Assembly: GCF_000069785.1 (NCBI RefSeq)
Contig: NC_010528.1
Span: 3,326,001 to 3,390,000 of the forward strand
Reading direction: 5' to 3'
DNA from: Cupriavidus taiwanensis LMG 19424
GTDB taxonomy: Bacteria > Pseudomonadota > Gammaproteobacteria > Burkholderiales > Burkholderiaceae
DNA length: 64,000 bases
This document shows positions 46,451 to 55,592 of this stretch, piece after piece. Positions within the stretch are counted from its first letter, which is position 1; every line of letters begins with the position of its first letter. Made by a program: the position numbers and the translations under genes. Under the pieces are notes generated by a model. It saw only the letters and a list, made by a program, of their open reading frames with translations, made no database searches and was not told the origin of the DNA.

Positions 46451-46864
46451 ATGCCCGAAGTCCTGACCCTTGCCGACATCGACGCCACGCTCGAGCGCGT
46501 GCTGGCGCCGTGGGTGCGCCAGCTCGGCCTGCGCGCCGAAGCCGTCGATGCCCGGGGCGTGACGCTGCGCCTGCCGTTCAGCGAATCGTTCCGCCATGCG
46601 GGCGGCGTGGTCTGCGGCCAGGTGCTGATGTCGGCCGCCGATACCACCATGATCGTAGCCGTGGCCAGCGCGCTGGGCGCGTTCCGGCCGATGACCACGG
46701 TGACGCTGACCACCAACTTCATGCGTCCGGTGATCGACGGCGACGTGCTGGTGCGCGCCAACGTGCTGCGGCTGGGCAAGACCGTGGTGTTCGGCGAGAT
46801 CGAGCTGACCGGCACCGACGGCAAGCTCGCGGTGCAGGCCACCACCACCTACGCGCTGCTCTGA
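46451..46864 (+). CDS. PaaI-type hotdog-fold thioesterase
   Basis: A 137-residue cytosolic acyl-CoA thioesterase of the PaaI/YbgC-like hotdog superfamily. The start MPEVLTLADID follows AAGGAG. The motif HAGGVVCGQVLMSAADTTM contains the gly-rich turn and Asp expected at the active site; MTTVTLTTNFMRPVIDGDV is the typical second half. It lies 52 bases after the AbrB-family gene and 16 bases before the patatin gene. The substrate is unknown. Confidence 0.9.
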   Translation: MPEVLTLADIDATLERVLAPWVRQLGLRAEAVDARGVTLRLPFSESFRHAGGVVCGQVLMSAADTTMIVAVASALGAFRPMTTVTLTTNFMRPVIDGDVLVRANVLRLGKTVVFGEIELTGTDGKLAVQATTTYALL

Positions 46865-46879
46865 GGCACGCAGATTCCC

Positions 46880-47776
46880 ATGCTTTCCGGTGGCCCCAAT
46901 CCCTTCGACCAGGTCGTCTTTGCCGGCGGTGGCAACCGCTGCTGGTGGCAGGCGGGCTGGTGGGACACAGTCGCGCCGGAACTGCAGCTGCGCCCGCGCG
47001 TGATCGCCGCGATCTCGGCCGGCGCCGCCACCGCCTGCATGGTCTATGCGCACGACTCGCACCAGACCATGGACTACTACCGCGCGGTACTGGCCGGCAA
47101 CCGCCGCAACGCTTACTGGGGCAACCTGCTGCGCAACGAGCGCGTGTTCCCGCATTACGGCATCTACCGTACCGCGCTGCTGAGCATCTTTGCCGACGGC
47201 CGCCTCGCGCAACTGCAGCGGGCGCCGGAGATCCGCATCGGCGTGGCGCATATCCCGCGCTGGAGCGGCCCGCGCCTGGCGGTGGCGGCCGGGCTGCTGG
47301 CCTACAACATCGACAAGCACGTGCTCAAGACGCTGCACCCGCGGCTGGGACGCAAGCTGGGCTTCCGGCCGGAGTTCGTGCGCGCGCAGGACTGCGCCTC
47401 GCCCGAGCAGCTGGCCGACCTGCTGCTGCAGTCGGCATCGACGCCGCCGTTCACGCCGGTGCTGCGCCGCGACGGGCGCCCGGTGCTGGACGGCGGGCTG
47501 GTCGACAACGTGCCGGTCGACGCGCTCGATGCCGCGCCCGGCAATGTGCTGGTGCTGGTCACGCGGCTGTATCCGCGCCCGCGCCGTTTCGTGCTCGAGC
47601 AGGGCGGCCAGCGCCGCCTGTACCTGCAGCCTTCGCAGCGCGTGCCGATCTCGAGCTGGGACTACACCCGGCCCGATGCCATGACGCACGCCTATGAACT
47701 GGGCCGCCGCGACGGGGAAACTTTCCTGCGCGAGTGGCCGTCGATCCTGAATACCGAACTGCGGCCCGCTGCCTAG
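46880..47776 (+). CDS. Patatin-like phospholipase with atypical motifs
   Basis: A 298-residue protein of the patatin family (acyl hydrolases with Ser-Asp dyad). Oxyanion-hole region is AGGGNRCWWQAG (residues 15-26) and the catalytic Asp is in LDGGLVDN (Asp204). The nucleophile motif reads AISAG (Ser46) instead of the usual GxSxG with a leading Gly. Glycine at the first position is otherwise nearly universal, so activity should be checked. No signal peptide. It is next to a thioesterase, which suggests acyl-lipid metabolism (inference). Confidence 0.82.
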   Translation: MLSGGPNPFDQVVFAGGGNRCWWQAGWWDTVAPELQLRPRVIAAISAGAATACMVYAHDSHQTMDYYRAVLAGNRRNAYWGNLLRNERVFPHYGIYRTALLSIFADGRLAQLQRAPEIRIGVAHIPRWSGPRLAVAAGLLAYNIDKHVLKTLHPRLGRKLGFRPEFVRAQDCASPEQLADLLLQSASTPPFTPVLRRDGRPVLDGGLVDNVPVDALDAAPGNVLVLVTRLYPRPRRFVLEQGGQRRLYLQPSQRVPISSWDYTRPDAMTHAYELGRRDGETFLREWPSILNTELRPAA

Positions 47777-47843
47777 TTTCCGTGTTGCCGGCGCTGGCCT
47801 GATGATTGTCGATGCGGCCCGCGTGCCGCGACAGGAGGCATGG

Positions 47844-49340
47844 ATGACCAAACGCCAGACACCGATTTCCACCGCGCCAGGGGCCAGCGCGCCGCGGCGC
47901 GCCCGCGAAGTCAGCGCGGCGCCGCCGGTGCAGCAGGTGCCGCGCGCGCGCAGCGGCCGCGGCCGTCGCAACGGTCGCAACGACAGGGCGCGCGAGGCCG
48001 ACCTGGTGGTGATCGGCGGCGGCTCGGCCGGCGTGGCGTGCGCGCGGCGCGCGGCGGCGCATGGCGCGCGCGTGATCCTGGTCGAGCGCGACGCCATCGG
48101 CGGCACCTGCGTCAACCGCGGCTGCGTGCCCAAGAAAATGCTGTCCTACGGCGCCTCGTGGTCGGCCATCCTGTCGGGCTGCCTGTCGCACACCGGCGGA
48201 CACGAGGACTGGCGCGATGCCATCGTGCGCGTCAACGCCGAGGTCGCGCGGCTGAACGTGGGCTACACGCAGCGCCTGACCGATTCCGGCGTCGAAGTCC
48301 TGCGCGGCGAGGCACGGCTCACGGGCGCGGAGGAAGTCTGCGTCGGCGACCAGGTGATCCATGCGCGCCGCATCCTGATCGCCACCGGCGCGCGGCCGCG
48401 TACGCTCGACGTGCCGGGCGGCGACCTGGCCGCAAGCTCCGACGACGTCTTCACCTGGCAGAGCCTGCCCGCGTCCGTGGCCGTCATCGGCGGCGGCTAT
48501 ATCGGCGTGGAACAGGCCTCGATCCTGTCGCGCTACGGCGTCAAGGTCGACCTGATCGTCGCCGGCGAGCGGCTGCTGCCGCATTTCGACCACGACATCG
48601 CAGCGGCGCTGGCCGACGCGCTCACCGCGCGCGGCGTGCGGCTGCACCTGAATGCGCGCGTGCACCTGCTCAGCCAGGCCAACGGCGCTGTCGAGGTCTG
48701 CTACCAGCCCACCAACGATCCCAGCCGCGCCGGCCAGACCGAATCCGTGCGCGCGCAGGCCGCGCTGGCGGCGATCGGGCGCGTTTCCAACGTGCAAGGC
48801 CTGGGGCTGGAAGCGCTGGGCGTGGCCTTCGGCGAGCGCTGCGGCATCCGCGTGGACCGCCAGTTCCGCAGCAGCGTGCGCAGCGTCTATGCGCTGGGCG
48901 ATGCCATCGACGGCCTGCACCTGACGCCGGTGGCTACCGCGCAGGGCCGCTGGCTGGCGGACCGCCTGTTCGGGCGGCGCGGCGATCGCGCCGACTTCGA
49001 CTTCGTGCCCACCGCGGTGTTCTGCGAGCCGGCCATCGGCGCGGTGGGACTGACCGAAGCCCAGGCCATCGAGGCAGCCGGCAAGCCCGAGCGCATCCGT
49101 ACCGTGGTGAAGCGCTTTGTCTCGCTGGAGCATCGCTTTGCCGGCACGCCGCATCAGTCGGTATTCAAGCTGGTGCTCAATGCGCGCAGCGGGCGGGTGC
49201 TGGGGGTGCATCTGATGGACAACGCGGCGCCGGAGATCGTGCAGGCGCTGGCGGTGGCGTTAAGGCTGGGGGTGAGGGAAGCGCATCTGCAGACGACGGT
49301 GCAGGTGCATCCTACGGTGGCGGAGGAGTTGTTTGGATAG
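47844..49340 (+). CDS. Glutathione-reductase-like flavoprotein
   Basis: Class I pyridine-nucleotide disulfide oxidoreductase of 498 residues. After a basic, disordered N-terminal extension of ~55 residues (residues rich in Arg, Ala, Pro) come the FAD motif VVIGGGSAGVACARRAA and the redox disulfide CVNRGCVPKK. An NAD(P) motif (AVIGGGYIGVEQASILS), then the dimerisation domain with HPTVAEE follow. The extension is unusual for glutathione reductases. AGGAGG precedes the start. The substrate may be glutathione disulfide or a related disulfide. Confidence 0.88.
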   Translation: MTKRQTPISTAPGASAPRRAREVSAAPPVQQVPRARSGRGRRNGRNDRAREADLVVIGGGSAGVACARRAAAHGARVILVERDAIGGTCVNRGCVPKKMLSYGASWSAILSGCLSHTGGHEDWRDAIVRVNAEVARLNVGYTQRLTDSGVEVLRGEARLTGAEEVCVGDQVIHARRILIATGARPRTLDVPGGDLAASSDDVFTWQSLPASVAVIGGGYIGVEQASILSRYGVKVDLIVAGERLLPHFDHDIAAALADALTARGVRLHLNARVHLLSQANGAVEVCYQPTNDPSRAGQTESVRAQAALAAIGRVSNVQGLGLEALGVAFGERCGIRVDRQFRSSVRSVYALGDAIDGLHLTPVATAQGRWLADRLFGRRGDRADFDFVPTAVFCEPAIGAVGLTEAQAIEAAGKPERIRTVVKRFVSLEHRFAGTPHQSVFKLVLNARSGRVLGVHLMDNAAPEIVQALAVALRLGVREAHLQTTVQVHPTVAEELFG

Positions 49341-49828
49341 GGTTTTGGATTGGGCTGCTGTTGTTGTTGTTATTGTGCTTGGCGGGCGCTGCTGTTTCGC
49401 CGGCGTAGCCGGCGACCTCCTTTCTGTCCGAGCGACAGAAAGGAGGCAAAGAGCGCGTCGCCTGGGCGGCTGGCCAAGGCGGCGTTGGTCGTTCTGGCGG
49501 TGGTGACTCGCGGTCGTGATGGTGGTGGTTCGACCCTGCTGACGCTACCGGGAGGTGCCTGGCGTTCGGGGTCGGATGGACGAACCCGACTTTAGGTCGG
49601 TGGCAGCCTGCTTATCACGTTATTGGTGGGACGCCTTCGGCTGCGCTGCGCGCGGGCCCTATCTCAGGTCTTGGGCACTGGCACGGAGTGCGTCGCTGCG
49701 CTCGCACGTGTTGTCGCGGGCGACCCGTCTGGCTTTTGTTGCCCGCTTGTTTTCTCCCCTCTCCCGCTTGCGGGAGAGGGGCGGGGGAGAGGGCCGGCGC
49801 ATCGACGAAGTCCGGCATCAAAATCCCT
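49341..49828. other. Intergenic region with strong hairpin, left of the IS element
   Basis: 488 bases without a supported gene. A 12-bp stem CCTCCTTTCTGT (49416-49427) / ACAGAAAGGAGG (49435-49446) with a 7-base loop lies soon after the flavoprotein stop. Farther right is a copy of the CTCTCCCGC palindrome. The region is GC-rich with no good reading frame and may be a mosaic of repeat remnants. Confidence 0.5.
49754..49795. repeat. CTCTCCCGC palindrome, copy 4
   Basis: CCCCTCTCCCGC (49756-49767) and GCGGGAGAGGGG (49770-49781) pair perfectly around TT, followed by GCGGGGGAGAG. It is 34 bases from the left end of the insertion element. Confidence 0.8.
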
Positions 49829-51213
49829 GGACCTGTCAGAAATTTTGTGTTTAGGGCATAACATGTCGCCAAGGAGCATGTATGCCACGCAAAACCAAGA
49901 CCAGCCAGGCCGCCGACCGTGAGCTGCCGACCATTCCCGAGGACCTGATTGCCCATTTCGTTAAGGGTCCGATGACCGCCGAGGCGGTGCAGGACGCCTC
50001 GATGGCGTTCAAGAAGGCCCTGATCGAGCGCGCCCTGGGGGCCGAGCTCGGCCATCATCTGGGCTACCCGGCTGGCGCCGAGCGCCCGGCCGGCACGGCC
50101 AACCAGCGCAATGGCAAGAGCGCCAAGACGGTTCTGACCGACGACGGGCCGCTGCGGTTAGACATCCCTCGCGATCGCGACGGCAGCTTTGATCCGATCC
50201 TGATTCCCAAGCACGAGCGGCGCTTCACCGGGTTCGACGACAAGATCATCGCCATGTATGCGCGCGGCATGACCTTGCGCGAGATCCAGGCGTTTCTGGC
50301 CGAACAGTACGGCACCGAGGTCTCGCCCGAGTTCATCAGTTCGGTGACCGATGCGGTCATGGACGAGGTCACCGCCTGGCAGGCCCGTCCGCTGGAGGTG
50401 ATGTACCCGGTGGTGTTCTTCGACGCGCTGCGGGTCAAGATGCGCGAGGACGGCGTGGTGCGCAACAAGGCCGTCTACCTGGCCTTGGGCGTGCTGCCCG
50501 ACGGCACGCGCGACATCCTGGGCCTGTGGATCGAGACTACCGAAGGCGCCAAGTTCTGGATGAAGGTGTTCAACGACCTGAAGACCCGGGGTACCCAAGA
50601 CATCCTGATCGCGGTGACCGATGGCCTTAAGGGCATGGAACAGGCCCTGGCCGCGGTGTTCCCGAACACCACCCTGCAGACCTGCATCGTGCATCTGATC
50701 CGCAACAGCCTGGAGTACGCCAACTGGAAGGAGCGCCGCGCCGTGGCGGCGGCGCTCAAGCCCGTGTACACGGCCCCCACGGTCGAGGCCGCGCTGGCCG
50801 AGTTGGCGGCCTTCGAGAACGGGGAATGGGGTCGGCGGTATGCACCGATCGGCGCATCCTGGCGTCGCGCCTGGGATCAGGTGATCCCGTTCTTTACGTT
50901 CCCGCCGGCGATCCGCAAGATCATTTACACGACCAACGCGATCGAGAGCATCAACGCGCAGCTGCGCAAGATCATCAAGACGCGCGGTCACTTCCCCAGC
51001 GACGAGGCGGCGACCAAGCTGCTGTGGCTGGCGCTGCGAAACATCACGGTGAAGTGGGGCAGTTCAACCCATGACTGGAAGGCTGCCATGAACCAGTTTG
51101 CGATCCTCTACGAGGAACGCTTCACCCACCCTTATCGTTAAGATATTGCTGGCTCACCGTTCCATCGACGGTGAGCCTTTACCTGCCCTGCACACAAAAA
51201 AACTGACAGGCCC
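49829..51213 (+). mobile_element. Complete IS256-family insertion sequence
   Basis: A 1385-bp element bounded by 30-base terminal inverted repeats: left 49829-49858 starting GGACCTGTCAG and right 51184-51213, whose complement starts GGGCCTGTCAG. About six of 30 positions differ. Both ends are flanked by the identical 8 bases AAATCCCT (49821-49828 and 51214-51221), a target duplication of the size made by IS256 elements. It carries one intact transposase gene. It inserted in the gap between the flavoprotein gene and a two-component system, without breaking a gene I can see. Confidence 0.95.
49882..51141 (+). CDS. IS256-family transposase
   Basis: DDE transposase of 419 residues. Proposed catalytic residues are Asp181 (VVFFDALRVKM), Asp247 (AVTDGLKGMEQA) and Glu355 (TTNAIESINAQLR). 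The region TCIVHLIRNSLEYA between the second Asp and Glu is the IS256/MULE signature. The frame is full length and unbroken, so the element may still be active. The start ATG follows an AAGGAG. Confidence 0.97.
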   Translation: MPRKTKTSQAADRELPTIPEDLIAHFVKGPMTAEAVQDASMAFKKALIERALGAELGHHLGYPAGAERPAGTANQRNGKSAKTVLTDDGPLRLDIPRDRDGSFDPILIPKHERRFTGFDDKIIAMYARGMTLREIQAFLAEQYGTEVSPEFISSVTDAVMDEVTAWQARPLEVMYPVVFFDALRVKMREDGVVRNKAVYLALGVLPDGTRDILGLWIETTEGAKFWMKVFNDLKTRGTQDILIAVTDGLKGMEQALAAVFPNTTLQTCIVHLIRNSLEYANWKERRAVAAALKPVYTAPTVEAALAELAAFENGEWGRRYAPIGASWRRAWDQVIPFFTFPPAIRKIIYTTNAIESINAQLRKIIKTRGHFPSDEAATKLLWLALRNITVKWGSSTHDWKAAMNQFAILYEERFTHPYR

Positions 51214-51242
51214 AAATCCCTCCCCCGGACCCCGCCGTAACA

Positions 51243-52724
51243 CTAGCCCACCTCTACCGGCAACCTCAATACCGCCCGCACGCCAGTGCCCTGCGCGCCC
51301 TCTGCCAGTTCCACCGTCCCGCCAAACCGCGCTGCCATCTCCCGCGAAATCGCCAGGCCAAGGCCTGAGCCGGGCTCCGTATTGCCGACGCGCCGGTAGA
51401 ACCGTGCGAAGACCTTTTCGCGTTCCTCGGCCGGAATGCCGGGACCATCGTCCTCCACGACCAGCCGGGCGTGATTGCCCGAGCGCGTGGCCGACAGCGT
51501 GATGCGGCTGCCGCGCGGGGAATACTGGATTGCGTTATGGACCAGGTTGGCGAGCGCCTCGCGCAGCAGCGCGGGATCGGCGCGTACGGGCAGCGACAGC
51601 CCGGGCACCGGTTCCCAGCCGAAGTCCTGCTGCTTGCCGCGCGCCAGCGGCAGGTAGTCCAGCGCCACCTGCTCGGCCACGGTGACGGCATCGATGACGT
51701 CGATGCCCTCGCCGCCCTCGCTGCCCTGGCCTGGCTGCGCCGCGTCGGCGCGGTGCTGGCGTACCCGTGCCAGCGCCAGCAGCTGGTTGGTCAGGCGCGC
51801 GGCCTGCTCCAGCTGAGTGACGATGCCGCCCACGGCTTCGCCGGCGGCCGCGCGCGCGGCTTCGGGGTTGGCGGCGGGGTCGGCGGCATTCAGCTGGCGT
51901 TGGGCGTACTCGGCCTGGGTCTTGAGGATGGCCAGCGGCGTGCGCAGCTGGTGCGCGGCATCGGCGATGAACTGCGCCTGCGACTGCGCCATCGCGGCCG
52001 AGCGCGAGACGTGCAGGTTGACCGCATCGACCAGCGGGCGCACCTCGGCCGGCACGCGCTCGAACACGAGCGGGGTCAGGTCCTCGGGCGAGCGCGCCTC
52101 GACGTCGTCGCGCACGCGCGCCAGCGGGCGCAGCACGTAGGTGACGCCGCCCACCAGGATGGCGGCGCTCAGCAGGATCAGCAGCAGGTCGCGCGCCAGC
52201 GCGCTGCGCCACACCGAGCCGATCAGCGCGCTGCGCGGCTCGGCGGTCTCGGCCACCTGGATGATCACGCGCATGCGCGCGTCGGGCCGGTACACCGGCC
52301 GCGCCATCGCGGCAATGCGCACGGCCTCGCCCAGGTATTCGGCGTCGTAGAAACGCGGCTGGTTGTTGACCAGCGGGCCGCGCGGCAGCGGCAGGTCGCT
52401 GTAGCCGGTCACGGTCTCGACCTGGCCGGCGCGCTCGGTCGAGACGCGGTAGAACACATGGGTCTGCGCCGCGGTCTCGAAGATTTCCATGGCGGCGTCG
52501 GGCAGCGTCAGCTGGACGTTGTCGCCGGCCATGCCGATGGCATTGTCGATGGCGCGGATCGAGCCGTAGAGCGAGCGGTCGTAGGCGGTGTTGGCGGCGT
52601 CGCGCAGGGTGCCGTAGGTCAGCCAGGTGTCGAGCGCCATCATCGCCGCCAGCGCCGGCAGCAGCAGCAACAGCAATTGCCGGCGCAGGCTGCCGCGGCG
52701 CCACAGCAGCACCGGGTGCCGCAT
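51243..52724 (-). CDS. tctE: TctE-like sensor histidine kinase
   Basis: Membrane kinase of 493 residues. Helix 1 (LRRQLLLLLLPALAAMMALD) and helix 2 (LLLILLSAAILVGGVTYVL, ~residue 170) bracket a periplasmic domain with the pattern found in TctE-type sensors (DRSLYGSIRAIDNAI). Then HAMP, HisKA (FIADAAHQLRTPLAILKTQ) and HATPase (NLVHNAIQYSPRG; GSGLGLAISREM). It starts one base before the regulator stop region, tightly linked to the RR gene. Related pairs sense tricarboxylates, matching tctCBA upstream; the insertion element now lies between. Confidence 0.88.
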   Translation of the reverse strand: MRHPVLLWRRGSLRRQLLLLLLPALAAMMALDTWLTYGTLRDAANTAYDRSLYGSIRAIDNAIGMAGDNVQLTLPDAAMEIFETAAQTHVFYRVSTERAGQVETVTGYSDLPLPRGPLVNNQPRFYDAEYLGEAVRIAAMARPVYRPDARMRVIIQVAETAEPRSALIGSVWRSALARDLLLILLSAAILVGGVTYVLRPLARVRDDVEARSPEDLTPLVFERVPAEVRPLVDAVNLHVSRSAAMAQSQAQFIADAAHQLRTPLAILKTQAEYAQRQLNAADPAANPEAARAAAGEAVGGIVTQLEQAARLTNQLLALARVRQHRADAAQPGQGSEGGEGIDVIDAVTVAEQVALDYLPLARGKQQDFGWEPVPGLSLPVRADPALLREALANLVHNAIQYSPRGSRITLSATRSGNHARLVVEDDGPGIPAEEREKVFARFYRRVGNTEPGSGLGLAISREMAARFGGTVELAEGAQGTGVRAVLRLPVEVG

Positions 52725-52725
52725 C

Positions 52726-53400
52726 TCAGCCCTTCGCCTCCGGCTCCAGCAGATAGCCGAAGCCGCGCAGCGTGACGATGGTGACCCCGTGCCCGGCCAG
52801 CTTCTTGCGCAGCCGGTAGACCAGCACCTCGATCGCATCGGGCGAGACGTCGGCGTCAAGCGAGAACACCTTGTCGAGCAGCTGGGCCTTGGTCAGCGGC
52901 TGGCCGCTGCGTGCCAGCAGCGCGCCCAGCAGGGTCGATTCGCGCGGCGTCAGCGCCAGCGGCGCACCGCCCAGCGTGAAGCTGCGGGTCTCGCCGTCGA
53001 ACACCAGCGTGCCGCATTGCAGGCGCGGATGCGCGCGCCCGCGGCTGCGGCGGATCAGCGCCAGCAGACGGGCTTCCAGCTCGGCAATGGCGAAGGGCTT
53101 GGGCAGGTAGTCGTCGGCGCCGAGGTTCAGGCCGCGCACGCGCTCGTCGAGGGTGTCCTGCGCGGTCAGGATCAGCACCGGGGTGCGGTCGTCGCGCCCG
53201 CGCATGGACTTGAGCACGGCCAGCCCGTCCTTGCCGGGCAGCCGCAGGTCCAGCAGCACGGCGTCGTATTCCTCGGCCTGCAGGCGTGCCTCGGCCTGCA
53301 GCCCGTCGGCGACGTGCTCGATCACGAAGCCGCCCTGCTCCAGCGCGCGGGCGACCCAGCGTGCCAGTTCGACTTCATCCTCCACCAGCAGGATGCGCAT
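52726..53400 (-). CDS. tctD: TctD-like OmpR-family response regulator
   Basis: A 224-residue OmpR-type regulator. Receiver at residues 1-115 (ILLVEDEVELARW; Asp51 in VLLDLRLPGKDG; Lys in LPKPFAIAEL) and a winged-helix domain at ~130-220 (LTPRESTLLGALLAR; DAIEVLVYRLRKKL). It is encoded first in the pair, with the kinase just downstream. A role in controlling tctCBA or the divergent binding-protein gene is inferred. Confidence 0.93.
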   Translation of the reverse strand: MRILLVEDEVELARWVARALEQGGFVIEHVADGLQAEARLQAEEYDAVLLDLRLPGKDGLAVLKSMRGRDDRTPVLILTAQDTLDERVRGLNLGADDYLPKPFAIAELEARLLALIRRSRGRAHPRLQCGTLVFDGETRSFTLGGAPLALTPRESTLLGALLARSGQPLTKAQLLDKVFSLDADVSPDAIEVLVYRLRKKLAGHGVTIVTLRGFGYLLEPEAKG

Positions 53401-53602
53401 GCCGGTCTCCTCCTGTGCCGGTTGTTTCTATGTTAGATGCGGCGCGCACGCGCGCCCAAAAGCCTGGAAAGCGTCCGCAAAACCGGGGGCAGCACCGATG
53501 GAGCGCGCCCGCCGCGGGCGCCTATAATACCCTCGCCCCGCCGGTCCCGGCGCGCTCGCCGCTTTGCGCGGCACCACCGGAAGTTCCTCCGTCCCGAGCA
53601 CC

Positions 53603-54817
53603 GTGTCCCCGCGTTCGTCCCAGCCGTCCCAACCTTCCCAGCCGTGCCTGACAGACTGCGCTGCGCCCGTTTCGGGACAGCGCCGCCGCCTGCTGGGCGC
53701 CGCGCTGCTGGGCGGCGCGGCGTTGCCCGCGGCATGGCCCCTTCATGCCCAGTCTAGGCCGCCGGCCCCACCGCCGGGGTATCCGTCGGGGTATGACGCC
53801 ACCATCGCCGGCGCGCTGCGCGAGGGCATGGTCGCGGTGTACGCGTCGACCGACCTGGAGGTGGCGCGGCCGCTGATTGCCGCGTTCGAGGCGCGCTACC
53901 CCGGCATCCGCGTGCACTACCAGGATCTCAACACGGTCGAGCTCAACCAGCGCTTCCTCGCCGAAACCGCGGCGCTGTCCGGCCAGCCGCCGCGGCCGGG
54001 GGCCATCTTTGCCGACGTGCTGTGGAGCACCGCCATGGACCTGCAGATCAAGCTGGTCAACGACGGCCATGCGCAGCGCTACGCCTCGCCCGAGCGCGGC
54101 GGCCTGCCGGGCTGGGCGGTGTGGCGCGACGAAGCCTGGGGCACCACCTTCGAGCCCGCGGTGATCGTCTACAACCGCCACCACCTGGCCGGCATGCGCC
54201 CGCCGCGCAGCCGCAGCGGGCTGGCGCGGCTGCTGCAGGAGCACGCGCCGCGCTGGCACGGCAAGGTGGTGACGTATGACGTGGAGCGGTCGGGGGTGGG
54301 CTACCTGCTGGCGCAGCAGGACGCGCGCATGGGCAGCGAATTCTGGTACTTGGCGCAGGCGCTGGGCCGGGCCGGGGTGCAGCTGTCGGCGTCCACCGCG
54401 GAGATGATCGAGCGCATCGCCGGCGGCGAGCTGGTGATGGGCTACAACCTGCTGGGATCCTATGCCCTTTCGCTGATGCAGCGCGGCGCGGCCATCGACG
54501 TGATCGCGCCGAGCGACTACACGCTGGTGATGTCGCGCGTGGCGTTTATCGCGCGGCGCGCGCCGCGGCCCAATGCGGCGCGGCTGTGGCTGGACTATCT
54601 GCTGTCGCGCGAAGGCCAGGCGCTGCTGGCCAAGTCGACGTCGCAGCTCTATACCATCCGCACCGACACCGACAGCGTGCACACGGCCGCGGCGTTGTCG
54701 GAGCGGCTCGGCTATGCGCTCAAGCCGATCAGCGTCGGCCCGGGCCTGCTGGCGGCGCAGGACGCCATGCGCAAGCGCGCGTTCCTGGCGCGCTGGCGCG
54801 AGGCCATGCGCGGCTAG
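53603..54817 (+). CDS. ABC-type extracellular solute-binding protein
   Basis: Periplasmic binding protein of about 404 residues, iron/spermidine-type fold. The start is uncertain: GTG gives MSPRSSQPSQ; a TTG at 53564 is also open. A twin-Arg-like RRRLLGAALLGGAALPAAWPLHA segment is the signal. Motifs: GMVAVYASTDLEVARPLIAAFEARYPGI, ADVLWSTAMDLQ, FEPAVIVYNRHHLAG. No permease or ATPase gene is adjacent, and it is divergent from the TctDE-like pair. A TATAAT at 53523-53528 may be its -10. It may serve as a co-sensor for the kinase (inference). Confidence 0.85.
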   Translation: MSPRSSQPSQPSQPCLTDCAAPVSGQRRRLLGAALLGGAALPAAWPLHAQSRPPAPPPGYPSGYDATIAGALREGMVAVYASTDLEVARPLIAAFEARYPGIRVHYQDLNTVELNQRFLAETAALSGQPPRPGAIFADVLWSTAMDLQIKLVNDGHAQRYASPERGGLPGWAVWRDEAWGTTFEPAVIVYNRHHLAGMRPPRSRSGLARLLQEHAPRWHGKVVTYDVERSGVGYLLAQQDARMGSEFWYLAQALGRAGVQLSASTAEMIERIAGGELVMGYNLLGSYALSLMQRGAAIDVIAPSDYTLVMSRVAFIARRAPRPNAARLWLDYLLSREGQALLAKSTSQLYTIRTDTDSVHTAAALSERLGYALKPISVGPGLLAAQDAMRKRAFLARWREAMRG

Positions 54818-54848
54818 CGCGGGCGCCCTCGGTCGGCAGCAGTAGGGC

Positions 54849-55592
54849 TCAGGGCACCAGGTCGGGGGTATCGAGGCCGCCGTTCTGCGTGCCGGCGCAG
54901 GCCTGCTGGCACAGCGAGCTCAGTTCCTGGTCCAGCTCGGCCATCGGGCGCGGCACGTAGCCATGGCGCAGCGCCGGCGAAAACTTCAGGGTATCGATGA
55001 AGGCGTCGGACAGGCGCTCGGCGTTGGCGTCGAGGTTGAAGTCCTGCGGCGAGAACAGCCAGTGCGCCAGCACCCCGCCCACCGCGGCATGGAAGGCATT
55101 GACGGCCAGGTCCAGGTCCAGGTCAGCGGGCAGCTGGCCGCGCTCCACCGCCAGGCGCAGGTGCTCGCGCATCTTGACCAGGCCGTCCTGGTGCGACTGG
55201 CGCTGGCGCTCGAAGATGGCGCCGTTGTCCTGCACCATTTCGCACTTGTGGAAGATGATCTCGAAGACCCGGCGCCAGCGCGGATTGATCACGGTCTGGC
55301 GCATCACATAGGCGCAGATGTCGCGGATGCCGCCGAGCGGGTCTTCCTGGCGCGCCAGCCGCTCCGGCTCGATCAGCGCTTCCACCGGCAGGTGGACGCG
55401 GTCGCACATGGCGGCAAATACATCGCTCTTGTTCTTGAAGTGCCAGTAGATCGCGCCGCGCGTAACCCCCGCCGCCTCGGCAATGTCGGCCAGCGACGGG
55501 CGTGCCACGCCGCGGGCATGAAACACGGCCTCGGCCGCGTCGAGTATCCGGTGGCGCGTTTCGAGCGCCTCTTCCTTGGTGCGTCTGACCAT
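54849..55592 (-). CDS. acrR: TetR-family efflux repressor, AcrR/TtgR-like
   Basis: A 247-residue repressor. The N-terminal helix-turn-helix is ARPSLADIAEAAGVTRGAIYWHF; the rest is an all-helical ligand-binding domain (VFEIIFHKCEMVQDNGAIF). MVRRTKEEALETR is the chosen start and matches the usual AcrR beginning. It is divergent from the efflux operon. The AcrR-like operator at 55917-55939 supports the assignment. It likely responds to hydrophobic drugs or solvents. Confidence 0.92.
   Translation of the reverse strand: MVRRTKEEALETRHRILDAAEAVFHARGVARPSLADIAEAAGVTRGAIYWHFKNKSDVFAAMCDRVHLPVEALIEPERLARQEDPLGGIRDICAYVMRQTVINPRWRRVFEIIFHKCEMVQDNGAIFERQRQSHQDGLVKMREHLRLAVERGQLPADLDLDLAVNAFHAAVGGVLAHWLFSPQDFNLDANAERLSDAFIDTLKFSPALRHGYVPRPMAELDQELSSLCQQACAGTQNGGLDTPDLVP

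Noticed and set aside
49416..49446. Possible left end of another insertion element
   Set aside because: The hairpin is symmetric within itself and no matching inverted end or transposase is found nearby.
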